DNA of 64,000 bases from Pseudomonas botevensis (GTDB lineage: Bacteria > Pseudomonadota > Gammaproteobacteria > Pseudomonadales > Pseudomonadaceae). This document shows positions 43,134 through 51,229 of this stretch, in pieces (position 1 is the first letter of the stretch; the number at the start of each line of letters is the position of its first letter). The notes below the pieces were generated by a model, which was not told the DNA's origin, did no database searches, and was given only the letters and a program-made list of their open reading frames with translations. Made by a program: the position numbers and the translations under genes. The stretch lies in the NCBI RefSeq assembly GCF_019145475.1, contig NZ_JAHTKI010000016.1, forward strand, positions 1 through 64,000, in the 5' to 3' direction.

Positions 43134-44657
43134 TTACTGCACTTCAACCGCCAGGCTTTCGCTGATCTTCTGTTGCCAGATCGCAGGGCCGGTGATGTGT
43201 ACCGATTCACCTTTGCTGTCCACCGCGACGGTGACCGGCATGTCCTTGACCTCGAACTCGTAGATCGCTTCCATGCCCAGCTCGGCGAATGCCAATACCT
43301 TGGACTTCTTGATCGCCTGGGCCACCAGGTAGGCGGCGCCGCCGACGGCCATCAGGTACACGGCCTTGCTGTCCTTGATCGCGTCGATGGCGGTCGGGCC
43401 TCGTTCGGACTTGCCGATCATGCCCAGCAGGCCAGTCTGCTCGAGGATCTGACGGGTGAACTTGTCCATCCGCGTCGCGGTGGTCGGACCGGCCGGGCCA
43501 ACCACTTCGTCACCGACCGGATCAACCGGGCCGACGTAGTAGATGAAACGACCTTTCAGATCCACCGGCAGGGTTTCGCCCTTGTTCAGCATCTCGACCA
43601 TGCGCTTGTGCGCGGCGTCGCGACCGGTGAGCATCTTGCCGTTGAGCAGGACGGTTTCGCCCGGCTTCCAGCTCTGCACGTCTTCCGGGGTCAGGGTGTC
43701 GAGGTTGACACGACGGGCCGACGGGCCGGCTTCCCAGACGATTTCCGGGTAGGCGTCCAGCGGCGGCGCTTCCAGCGAGGCCGGGCCGGAACCGTCGAGC
43801 ACGAAGTGCGCGTGACGGGTGGCGGCGCAGTTCGGGATCATGCACACCGGCAGGGAGGCGGCGTGAGTCGGGTAGTCCATGATCTTCACGTCGAGCACGG
43901 TGGTCAGGCCACCGAGGCCCTGGGCGCCGATGCCCAACTGGTTGACCTTCTCGAACAGCTCCAGACGCATTTCTTCAATGCGGTTCTGCGGGCCACGGGC
44001 TTTCAGCTCATGGATGTCGATGGATTCCATCAACACTTCCTTGGCCATCACTGCGGCTTTCTCGGCGGTGCCGCCGATGCCGATGCCCAGCATGCCCGGT
44101 GGGCACCAGCCGGCGCCCATGGTCGGAACGGTCTTGAGCACCCAGTCGACGATCGAGTCGGACGGGTTGAGCATGGCCATTTTCGACTTGTTCTCGGAGC
44201 CGCCGCCCTTGGCCGCCACGTCCACTTCCACGGTGTTGCCCGGGACGATGGAGTAGTGGATGACCGCCGGGGTGTTGTCCTTGGTGTTTTTCCGGGCGCC
44301 TGCCGGGTCGGCCAGGATCGAGGCACGCAGGACGTTTTCCGGCAGGTTGTAGGCGCGGCGCACGCCTTCGTTGATCATGTCGTCCAGGCTCATGGTCGCG
44401 CCATCCCAACGCACGTCCATGCCCACACGCACGAACACGGTCACGATGCCGGTGTCCTGGCAGATCGGCCGGTGGCCGGTGGCGCACATGCGCGAGTTGA
44501 TCAGGATCTGCGCCATCGAGTCACGGGCCGCTGGCGATTCTTCGCGCAGGTAGGCTTCGTGCATCGCCTGGATGAAGTCCACGGGGTGGTAGTAGGAAAT
44601 GAATTGCAGGGCGTCGGCAACGCTCTGAATCAGGTCATCTTGCTTGATCACGGTCAT
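43134..44657 (-). CDS. fumA: Fumarate hydratase, class I (4Fe-4S)
   Basis: A 507-residue iron-sulfur fumarase that interconverts fumarate and malate in the TCA cycle. Cluster cysteines are visible in ICQDTGIVT and in CMIPNCAATRHAHF. The C-terminal beta domain has KGRFIYYVGPVDPVGDEVVGPAGPTTATRMD. AGGAGCGCG precedes the ATG at 44657. An open upstream extension of 10 codons is not family-like. It is divergent from the SadC-type gene, as I recall for P. aeruginosa PA4333/PA4332. Confidence 0.95.
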   Translation of the reverse strand: MTVIKQDDLIQSVADALQFISYYHPVDFIQAMHEAYLREESPAARDSMAQILINSRMCATGHRPICQDTGIVTVFVRVGMDVRWDGATMSLDDMINEGVRRAYNLPENVLRASILADPAGARKNTKDNTPAVIHYSIVPGNTVEVDVAAKGGGSENKSKMAMLNPSDSIVDWVLKTVPTMGAGWCPPGMLGIGIGGTAEKAAVMAKEVLMESIDIHELKARGPQNRIEEMRLELFEKVNQLGIGAQGLGGLTTVLDVKIMDYPTHAASLPVCMIPNCAATRHAHFVLDGSGPASLEAPPLDAYPEIVWEAGPSARRVNLDTLTPEDVQSWKPGETVLLNGKMLTGRDAAHKRMVEMLNKGETLPVDLKGRFIYYVGPVDPVGDEVVGPAGPTTATRMDKFTRQILEQTGLLGMIGKSERGPTAIDAIKDSKAVYLMAVGGAAYLVAQAIKKSKVLAFAELGMEAIYEFEVKDMPVTVAVDSKGESVHITGPAIWQQKISESLAVEVQ

Positions 44658-44875
44658 GAGTCGCGCTCCTCTAAAAGACGGGAACATTCAATAAGGTGCC
44701 TGCGGCTTGGGTGCATCGGTCGGTCGCAAGCACCTTTCAAGGCACGCCGGGGCTGCTGGCGCGACGCTAAAAAGGCGCGGCAGTATACCGCGCCTCCCCG
44801 GCGCTGACACGCGCCGACAGTCATTCGTTGGTCGCATGAGTGGGCGAATATCGGGCAGGGGGGGTGCACGTCGAG

Positions 44876-45000
44876 CCATCCCCAAGGGACGAGGGGGAAA
44901 GCGCAAACCGGCGTTCGGCGCGATATTTCAGGTCGGTGTATCTCGAAGGAACACCCCGGTCAGTTCCCTCTCCCTCCGTGAGAGGGTCAGGGTGAGGGGG
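44876..45000. repeat. Intergenic element, copy C
   Basis: Shares ATTTCAGGTCGGTG, TCTCGAAGGAAC and the right end GTGAGAGGGTCAGGGTGAGG with copy A. The left end is shortened. It lies within the 478-base divergent gap between fumarase and the diguanylate cyclase. The remainder of that gap is fumarase promoter DNA (44658-44875) and the cyclase leader (45001-45135), with no other gene. Confidence 0.7.
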
Positions 45001-45135
45001 CTTTCGGCTGCCCACGCCGGTCATGCATTTGACGCCAATTTTTGCGCCCGAAAATCGATGGTGATTTTTTTCTCACGCCACTAAAGTGGCATCCGGTCTG
45101 TAGAGTAGGACACTCGGTCAGCCTTCCATCGCACG

Positions 45136-46254
45136 GTGAGTCAACGATTGACCCATAACGCCATCCAGCGCCTTTTGCTTAAACGTTTCGCCCTTGCCGC
45201 AGCCACCTATGGATTGGCCTTGCTGTTGCTGTGGCTCGCGTTTTTTACCGGACATTACGAAGAACCGCTGGCAGACGTGGCCATTGGCAGCGCGCTGGTG
45301 GTCATCACTCAGGCCGGGTTGTTCGCCCTGTTCTGGTCGGGGCGCAACCTGCGCTTTCGCGACCCGAGCCTGACCGAAGCCCAAGTGCTGCTCGGCCTCG
45401 GCTGGCAGACGTGGCTGATCGCGCATCTGGACGATGCCCGGGGCACGTTCCTGGTGTTCTACGTGCTGATTCTGCTGTTCGGCCTGTTCCATTTATCCCG
45501 GCGCGCGTTCGTGCGATGCGCGTTGCTGGTGTTCTTCAGTTTCTGCGCCATTACCCTGTGGGATGGCTACCACATGCGCCTGGCGGACCCGGCGCTGTCG
45601 GCATTGCAGGTGTGCGTGCTGCTGATGGTGCTGGCGTGGCTGGTGCTGTACGCGCGCTTCGTCCAGTTGTCGCGGCAACGCATGCGCCAGCGGCGGTTCG
45701 CCTTGCAGGCGCACCAGGACACCCTGCGCGGGATGATGCGTCAGCTGGAGGATCTGGTTGCCACCGACGAATTGACCGGCCTGTTCAATCGCCGGCACTT
45801 CCTGCGCCTGGCTTCCCGTGAGCTCAATGCGATGGAAGCCGGGGTGGTGCATGGCCTGGCGCTGATCGACCTCGACCACTTCAAACGCATCAACGACCTG
45901 CACGGTCACGCGGCCGGCGATCAGGTGCTGCAAGCCTTTGCCGGTGTGGCCGGGGCCTGTCTGCGCGACGGCGATGTGCTGGCGCGTTATGGTGGCGAGG
46001 AGTTCGTCGTGCTGCTGCCCGACTGCGACGCCGAACGCCTGACGGCCTGCTGCGAACGTCTGCGTATTGCGTTCACCGACGTCGAACTGGTCGGGCTGAA
46101 TGTGAAGAGCCTCAGCCTGTCGGCGGGCATGACTCTGCTCGAACTGGGCGATGAGCTGGACGATGCCTTGCAGCGTGCCGATCAGGCGCTGTACCGGGCC
46201 AAGCGCGACGGCCGCAATCGCTGCGCGGCCGCGTGGGAGAACGTCGATGCCTGA
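45136..46254 (+). CDS. sadC: Membrane diguanylate cyclase, SadC type
   Basis: A 372-residue protein with five or six N-terminal membrane helices (about 15-175), a short coil and a GGDEF domain. The active site is intact (RYGGEEFVVLLPDCD) and is preceded five residues earlier by an RDGD inhibitory site, so it makes cyclic-di-GMP and is probably feedback-inhibited. The name SadC rests on position between fumarase and ferredoxin reductase, as in P. aeruginosa. SadC promotes surface attachment. The GTG at 45136 has no clear ribosome site. Its stop overlaps the next gene by 8 bases. Confidence 0.85.
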   Translation: MSQRLTHNAIQRLLLKRFALAAATYGLALLLLWLAFFTGHYEEPLADVAIGSALVVITQAGLFALFWSGRNLRFRDPSLTEAQVLLGLGWQTWLIAHLDDARGTFLVFYVLILLFGLFHLSRRAFVRCALLVFFSFCAITLWDGYHMRLADPALSALQVCVLLMVLAWLVLYARFVQLSRQRMRQRRFALQAHQDTLRGMMRQLEDLVATDELTGLFNRRHFLRLASRELNAMEAGVVHGLALIDLDHFKRINDLHGHAAGDQVLQAFAGVAGACLRDGDVLARYGGEEFVVLLPDCDAERLTACCERLRIAFTDVELVGLNVKSLSLSAGMTLLELGDELDDALQRADQALYRAKRDGRNRCAAAWENVDA

Positions 46255-47182
46255 ATTGCGGGTCGGTGAGCGGACATGGTCGGTGGCGGCGGGCAGCAAC
46301 CTGCTCGATGCCCTCAACCAGAACGGCGTGGCGGTGCCCTACAGCTGCCGCGCCGGCAGTTGCCATGCGTGCCTGGTGCAATGTGTACAAGGCATGCCCG
46401 CCGACAGCCGCCCGGATGCCTTGAGCGTCGAGCAGCGTCAGCAGGGCTGGCGGCTGGCCTGTCAGTGTCAGGTGACCGAAGACTTGCAGATCCACGCCTT
46501 CGATCCGCAGGCCGATGGCCGTCCGGCGACGGTCGAGGCGCTGGACTGGCTCAGCGACAGCGTCCTGCGCTTGCGCCTGGTTGCACAACGGCCCCTGCGC
46601 TACAGTGCCGGCCAGCATATGGTGCTGTGGGCCGGTCATGTCGCGCGTCCCTATTCGCTGGCGAGCCTGCCCGAGGAAGACCGCTTTCTCGAATTCCATC
46701 TCGATTGCCGCCAGCCCGGCGAATTCAGCGACGCCGCGCGACGTTTGCAGATCGGCGATGCGATCCGTCTCGGCGAACTGCGTGGCGGGGCGCTGCATTA
46801 CGATCCGGCCTGGCACGAGCGGCCACTCTGGCTACTGGCCGCCGGCACGGGCCTGGGGCCGTTGTTCGGGGTGTTGCGCGAAGCCTTGCGTCAGGATCAC
46901 CGGGGCGCCATCCGGATCATTCATGTGGCCCATGACGCCGCCGGGCACTACCTGGCCAAACCCCTTGAAGCACTGGCCGCCCAGCGTGAAAACCTCGATG
47001 TCGAGCTGTGGACGACGGCCGAGTTGCCGGGCGCTTTGGCGCAACTGCGGCTTGTTTCCCGGCAAACCCTGGCCTTAGTCTGCGGCTCGACCGCCAGTGT
47101 CGACGCCTTCGCCCGGCGCCTGTACCTGGCCGGACTGCCGCGCAATCAACTGCTGGCCGACGTGTTCCTCAGCCGTGGTTGA
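46247..47182 (+). CDS. 2Fe-2S ferredoxin/flavodoxin reductase fusion protein
   Basis: A 311-residue electron-transfer protein. The N-terminal plant-type ferredoxin domain binds a 2Fe-2S cluster with CRAGSCHAC and a fourth cysteine in LACQCQ. A ferredoxin-reductase FAD domain (RPYSLAS) and an NAD(P) domain (LLAAGTGLGPLFGVL, then LVCGS) follow. It corresponds by position to PA4331 as I recall it. The electron acceptor is unknown. The ATG overlaps the end of the cyclase gene, implying coupled expression. Confidence 0.87.
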   Translation: MPELRVGERTWSVAAGSNLLDALNQNGVAVPYSCRAGSCHACLVQCVQGMPADSRPDALSVEQRQQGWRLACQCQVTEDLQIHAFDPQADGRPATVEALDWLSDSVLRLRLVAQRPLRYSAGQHMVLWAGHVARPYSLASLPEEDRFLEFHLDCRQPGEFSDAARRLQIGDAIRLGELRGGALHYDPAWHERPLWLLAAGTGLGPLFGVLREALRQDHRGAIRIIHVAHDAAGHYLAKPLEALAAQRENLDVELWTTAELPGALAQLRLVSRQTLALVCGSTASVDAFARRLYLAGLPRNQLLADVFLSRG

Positions 47183-47211
47183 GCGCTGACTTTTCAGACG
47201 CGAGACACGTC

Positions 47212-47961
47212 ATGACTGAAGCCATCCTGCTGGAACGCGAACGCGGTTTGCTGACCCTGCGCCTCAACCGCCCGGACAAGAAAAACGCCCTGACCCGCGC
47301 CATGTACAGCCGTCTCGCCGAGGCCCTGAAACAGGCCGACAGCGACCCGCAGATCAACGCCGTGCTGATCACCGGCAGCGCCGAATGCTTCACTGCCGGT
47401 AACGACATCGCCGATTTCATCCAGCAACCGCCGAGCGACCTCGACAGCCCGGTGTTTCACTTCATGCTCAACCTGCTCGAATGCCGCAAACCGGTGGTGG
47501 CCGCCGTGGCGGGCGCTGCGGTGGGGATTGGTACGACGCTGTTGCTGCATTGCGATCTGGTCTACGTCAGCCGCGATGCGCGTCTGCGCATGCCGTTCGT
47601 CAACCTGGGCCTGTGCCCGGAATTTGCGTCCAGCCTGATCCTGCCGCGTTTGCTCGGGCACGCCAAAGCGGCCGAGTTGCTGTTGCTGGGTGAAGGTTTT
47701 ACCGGTGAACAAGCGGCGGCGTGGGGAATTGCCACCGAGGCGCTGGGCAGCGGGGAAGCGGCGTTGGCCAAGGCGCGGGAGATGGCGTTGCGTTTCGACG
47801 AAATGCCGGTGGAGGCGGTGCGTATCAGCAAGCAACTGATGAAGTCGCCGGATCGTGGGTTGATTCGTCAGGTGATTGAAGAGGAGGGGGCGTTGTTTAC
47901 CCAGCGGTTGCGCTCGCCGGAAGCGTTGGCAGCGTTGACCGGGTTTATCAAACGGCACTGA
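47212..47961 (+). CDS. Enoyl-CoA hydratase/isomerase family protein
   Basis: A 249-residue crotonase-fold protein. Oxyanion-hole regions are NRPDKKNALTRAMY and VAAVAGAAVGIGTTLLLHCDLVY. The position of the usual catalytic glutamates reads FVNLGLCPEFASS, so one acidic residue is retained. It probably handles a fatty-acid or amino-acid-derived acyl-CoA. It is the last gene of the sadC-ferredoxin reductase-hydratase run and converges on pykA over a shared terminator. Confidence 0.87.
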   Translation: MTEAILLERERGLLTLRLNRPDKKNALTRAMYSRLAEALKQADSDPQINAVLITGSAECFTAGNDIADFIQQPPSDLDSPVFHFMLNLLECRKPVVAAVAGAAVGIGTTLLLHCDLVYVSRDARLRMPFVNLGLCPEFASSLILPRLLGHAKAAELLLLGEGFTGEQAAAWGIATEALGSGEAALAKAREMALRFDEMPVEAVRISKQLMKSPDRGLIRQVIEEEGALFTQRLRSPEALAALTGFIKRH

Positions 47962-47984
47962 GAAGCCAAGCCTCACCCGAAACG

Positions 47985-48015
47985 AAAAAGCCCCGACACT
48001 CACATGCCGGGGCTT
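47985..48015. terminator. Shared terminator between enoyl-CoA hydratase and pykA
   Basis: AAGCCCCG and CGGGGCTT arms around a loop of about 13 bases, with an A tract to the left. It lies between the two converging stops. Confidence 0.7.
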
Positions 48016-48034
48016 CTGGTTTTCAGCGTGTCAC

Positions 48035-49486
48035 TCAGACCTGCGGATCGCCAACGTGCAGGATCTTCATGCCGTTGGTGCCGCCGGTGGTGTGATAGCT
48101 GTCGCCCTTGGTCAGGATGACCCAGTCGCCTTTCTCCACGACGCCACGTTTGGTCAGCTCGTCGATGGCTTTCTGGCTGACTTCGTGCGGCTCCAGCGAG
48201 GCCGGGTCGAACGGGATGGTGTACACGCCACGGAACATCGCCGCGCGGGCCTGGGCTTCACGGTGCGGGGTGAAGCAGTAGATCGGCACCGAAGAACGGA
48301 TACGCGACATGATCAGCGGGGTGTAGCCGCTTTCGGTCAGCGCGATGATCGCCTTGACGCCCGGGAAGTGGTTGGCGGTGTACATGGTCGCCAGCGCGAT
48401 GCTTTCGTCGCAGCGCTCGAATTCCTTGCCGATACGGTGGCTGGAAGTCTTGCCGGTCGGGTGCTTTTCAGCGCCGACGCAGATGCGCGCCATGGCCTGC
48501 ACGGCTTCCAGCGGGTACTGACCGGCAGCGGATTCGGCGGAGAGCATCACGGCGTCGGTGTAGTCGAGCACGGCGTTGGCTACGTCGGACACTTCGGCGC
48601 GGGTCGGCATCGGGTTCTGGATCATCGACTCCATCATCTGGGTCGCGACGATCACCGCCTTGTTGTGGCGGCGTGCATGCAGAATTATTTTCTTCTGAAT
48701 GCCCACCAGCTCGGCGTCGCCGATTTCCACACCCAGGTCACCACGGGCCACCATCACCGCGTCGGAAGCCTTGATCAGGCCGTCGAGGGTTTCGTCGTCG
48801 GCCACGGCTTCGGCGCGTTCGATCTTCGCCACCAGCCAGGCAGTGCCGCCGGCTTCGTCGCGCAGTTGACGGGCGTATTCCATGTCGGCGGCGTCACGCG
48901 GGAAGGACACGGCGAGGTAGTCGACTTCCATTTCCGCAGCGAGCTTGATGTCGGCCTTGTCTTTTTCAGTCAGGGCCGGAGCGGTCAGACCGCCACCGCG
49001 ACGGTTGATGCCTTTGTGGTCGGACAGCGGGCCGCCGATGGTCACCACGCAGTTCAGCTCGGTGGCGGTGGCGGTTTCGACGCGCATTACTACGCGGCCG
49101 TCGTCGAGCAGCAGCTCGTCGCCCACGCCGCAGTCCTTGACCAGATCCGGGTAGTCGATACCGACCACCTGCTGGTTGCCTTCGGTCAGCGGATGGCTGG
49201 TGGAGAAGGTGAACTTGTCACCGATCTTCAGCTCGATGCGCTTGTTGGCGAATTTGGCGATACGGATTTTCGGGCCTTGCAGGTCACCCAGCAGGGCGAC
49301 GAAGCGGCCATGTTTGGCAGCGAGGTCACGCACCAGTTTCGCGCGAGCCTTGTGCTCGTCGGGGGTGCCGTGGGAGAAGTTCAGACGGGCAACGTCCAGG
49401 CCAGCCAGAATCAGCTGTTCGAGAACTTCCGGCGAGTTACTGGCCGGGCCAAGGGTAGCGACGATTTTGGTACGACGGACGGACAT
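48035..49486 (-). CDS. pykA: Pyruvate kinase II
   Basis: A 483-residue glycolytic enzyme that makes pyruvate and ATP from phosphoenolpyruvate. It starts MSVRRTKIVATLGPAS, with LGDLQGPKIRI, the active-site block AVMVARGDLGVEIG, and the catalytic-loop TQMMESMIQNPMPTRAEVSDVANAV. Length and motifs fit the PykA type of pseudomonads. AGGAGA precedes the ATG. Confidence 0.96.
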   Translation of the reverse strand: MSVRRTKIVATLGPASNSPEVLEQLILAGLDVARLNFSHGTPDEHKARAKLVRDLAAKHGRFVALLGDLQGPKIRIAKFANKRIELKIGDKFTFSTSHPLTEGNQQVVGIDYPDLVKDCGVGDELLLDDGRVVMRVETATATELNCVVTIGGPLSDHKGINRRGGGLTAPALTEKDKADIKLAAEMEVDYLAVSFPRDAADMEYARQLRDEAGGTAWLVAKIERAEAVADDETLDGLIKASDAVMVARGDLGVEIGDAELVGIQKKIILHARRHNKAVIVATQMMESMIQNPMPTRAEVSDVANAVLDYTDAVMLSAESAAGQYPLEAVQAMARICVGAEKHPTGKTSSHRIGKEFERCDESIALATMYTANHFPGVKAIIALTESGYTPLIMSRIRSSVPIYCFTPHREAQARAAMFRGVYTIPFDPASLEPHEVSQKAIDELTKRGVVEKGDWVILTKGDSYHTTGGTNGMKILHVGDPQV

Positions 49487-49656
49487 GCAAGGTCTCCTGA
49501 GTTCAAGCGCCAGCGAAGGCTACTATGCTCTTGGGGTGTAGTCATTGTTCGTTTGCACTACTTATTCTTTTCTTTATTGAACACGACAATCGGCACAAAC
49601 GGTTCTGAAGATTTCCCGCCCGAGGTCGATACAGAGCACAAGACAGGAGATCTCCC

Positions 49657-50043
49657 ATGCGATTCGTGCCCATTGCCGCCCTTGCCCTTGCTGTTATCAG
49701 CGTCACGGGCTGCACCCGTTGGTCGATGAACCATCATTTGAATAATGCCTACAGCGCCTATGACCGGGGCAATTGCGAGCAGGTGATGCTCGAACTGTCC
49801 AAGGTCGAACGCGCCAGCCGTGCCCGACCTTATGTGTGGCCGGAAGTGTCGATGATGCGCGGCCAGTGCCTGGAACGGCAAAAAATGTTCGTCGATGCGG
49901 CGCAGACCTACCAGTTCATCATCGCCTCGTACCCCAACAGCGAATACGCCTACCGCGCCCGCGCGCGCCTGGAAACCCTGCAGAGCCTGGGCCACTACCC
50001 GACTCGCAGCGAAGCCGCCGTGGTGCGTCCGACCCGCTTCTGA
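49657..50043 (+). CDS. Tetratricopeptide-type lipoprotein
   Basis: A 128-residue outer-envelope lipoprotein. The signal peptide ends in a lipobox (ISVTGC, Cys about 22). The rest is helical with TPR-like spacing (AYSAYDRGNCEQVMLELSKVE and DAAQTYQFIIASYPNSEYAYRARARLE), as in assembly or scaffold lipoproteins. AGGAGAT lies before the ATG. The function is unknown. The block position corresponds to genes next to pykA in P. aeruginosa. Confidence 0.82.
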   Translation: MRFVPIAALALAVISVTGCTRWSMNHHLNNAYSAYDRGNCEQVMLELSKVERASRARPYVWPEVSMMRGQCLERQKMFVDAAQTYQFIIASYPNSEYAYRARARLETLQSLGHYPTRSEAAVVRPTRF

Positions 50044-50273
50044 TGACAGATGTCATACAAAAGCTGGCTGTGTGTACAACGTGAGCTATAGTCGAATGAC
50101 ACCGGTCCGGAACCTTGAATCCAGACTGGCGCAACACCTGCGACTGGCAGAGGTCGACGTGACGGCGTTGTAGCGACCGTCACACCGGGAGCGGGGAGAG
50201 CGTACCTGCCACGCAGGTTCGTTCCGAAGCGAAAGTGTGGCTCCGTCAGGAGCCTTGCAGGGCGATACTGCGC

Positions 50274-50633
50274 ATGTTTACCGACCGTCGAATCGAACGG
50301 CACCAGCTGCCGTATTTTCTGCGAGTGTTCAACAGCGTCACCGATAAGCCCATCGGGTTTCTCGGCAATGTCTCCGAAGACGGGCTGATGCTCATCAGCC
50401 AGCTGCCGATGATGATCGGTGCCGAATTCAATCTGCGTCTGAAGATCCCGGTGGGCGAGGGCTGCCTGCAGGTGATCGACCTCTGTGCGTGTTGCCTGTG
50501 GTGCCACGAAGACGCGACCCCCCTGCATTACGACGCCGGCTTCAGCCTGCAACGGGCGCCGCCGGAATATGGGCAACTGGTCGAGGCATTGAAGCAATAC
50601 TTCAGTTTTCAGCCGTTGCCTGCTTCGGCCTGA
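50274..50633 (+). CDS. PilZ-domain cyclic-di-GMP-binding protein
   Basis: A 119-residue single-domain PilZ protein. The ligand motifs are intact: RRIER (RxxxR, residues 4-8) and NVSEDG (NxSxxG, about 28-33), followed by the six-stranded barrel. It should bind cyclic-di-GMP, linking it to the cyclase in the same block. It corresponds to PA4324 by position, as I recall. The ATG at 50274 is used. A GTG at 50235 is an alternative with a better-placed upstream region. The 230 bases before it form a leader with no gene that I see. Confidence 0.85.
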   Translation: MFTDRRIERHQLPYFLRVFNSVTDKPIGFLGNVSEDGLMLISQLPMMIGAEFNLRLKIPVGEGCLQVIDLCACCLWCHEDATPLHYDAGFSLQRAPPEYGQLVEALKQYFSFQPLPASA

Positions 50634-50657
50634 GGGCCGGGCTGCCTTTACCAGGGT

Positions 50658-50722
50658 CTTCGCGGGCAAGCCCGCTCCCACTTGCAATCTGTTGCCTGGT
50701 GGGAGCGGGCTTGCCCGCGAAG
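50658..50722. repeat. REP doublet (inverted pair)
   Basis: CTTCGCGGGCAAGCCCGCTC and its inverse GAGCGGGCTTGCCCGCGAAG flank about 20 bases. These are near-perfect copies of the common REP of this group, placed directly behind the PilZ gene. Confidence 0.9.
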
Positions 50723-50774
50723 GCGTCACTCCAGACACCTTTCCATCCAGCGCTGGTTATCCAGGGTTCTCTCA

Positions 50775-51122
50775 ACACCTGACCTGTGACCAAACTGGCG
50801 GGTGTCGGCTGCAAGCAGGTCAGTCGACCGGGAGTGCACGTACCGGCACGCCCTGAGGCGCCCTGCGAACAGCCACCCTCAAGTACGGGGATAGGGAATA
50901 CCCGACTGAATGACGCTGATGCGCAACGTGCTGAGAACCCCGGGCGACTGAACCCGATCGCTGATTGGCAGCGACGCGAACCAAGTTACGGGGCAGCGCC
51001 AAGGCGCACAAGCCGGCGGTTTCTGAGGAATGTGTAGGCAAAGGTGCAAGACGCCGTAGCCCCGCGCTGACGGATGAAAGACCCTGCCGGGTGGGGTTGT
51101 GGGAAAGGTTACCGTTGGTCGG
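50775..51122 (+). other. Structured GC-rich non-coding segment, possible group II intron remnant
   Basis: No convincing reading frame is present. Short helices are visible (for example GGGGATAGGGAATACCC near 50895), and the phrasing GAGAACCCCGGGCGACTGAA and GGATGAAAGACCCTGCCGGG reminds me of bacterial group II intron RNA domains I-III. There is no reverse transcriptase gene, so it would be a fragment. The identification is from memory and weak. Confidence 0.3.
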
Positions 51123-51142
51123 GACTGTCAGAACTGTCAGGT
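51123..51142. promoter_or_regulatory. Lux-box-like site upstream of the Ig-like/TcA genes
   Basis: GACTGTCAGAACTGTCAGGT keeps the CT-N12-AG spacing and matches the tcB site at 16 of 20 positions, though it is not a perfect dyad. It ends 87 bases before the ATG of the 938-residue Ig-like protein. Confidence 0.45.
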
Positions 51143-51229
51143 GTGGAAGTGCAAGGGGTTGTTCTTCAATCAGGGCAAGGATTTTCCTGCCCCCTGCATT
51201 GATACCCTTGAACAGCCCCGGAGACAGCT

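Noticed and set aside
50775..51122. RNase P RNA, tmRNA or 6S RNA
   Set aside because: None of the conserved sequence blocks of these RNAs as I know them in Pseudomonas is present.
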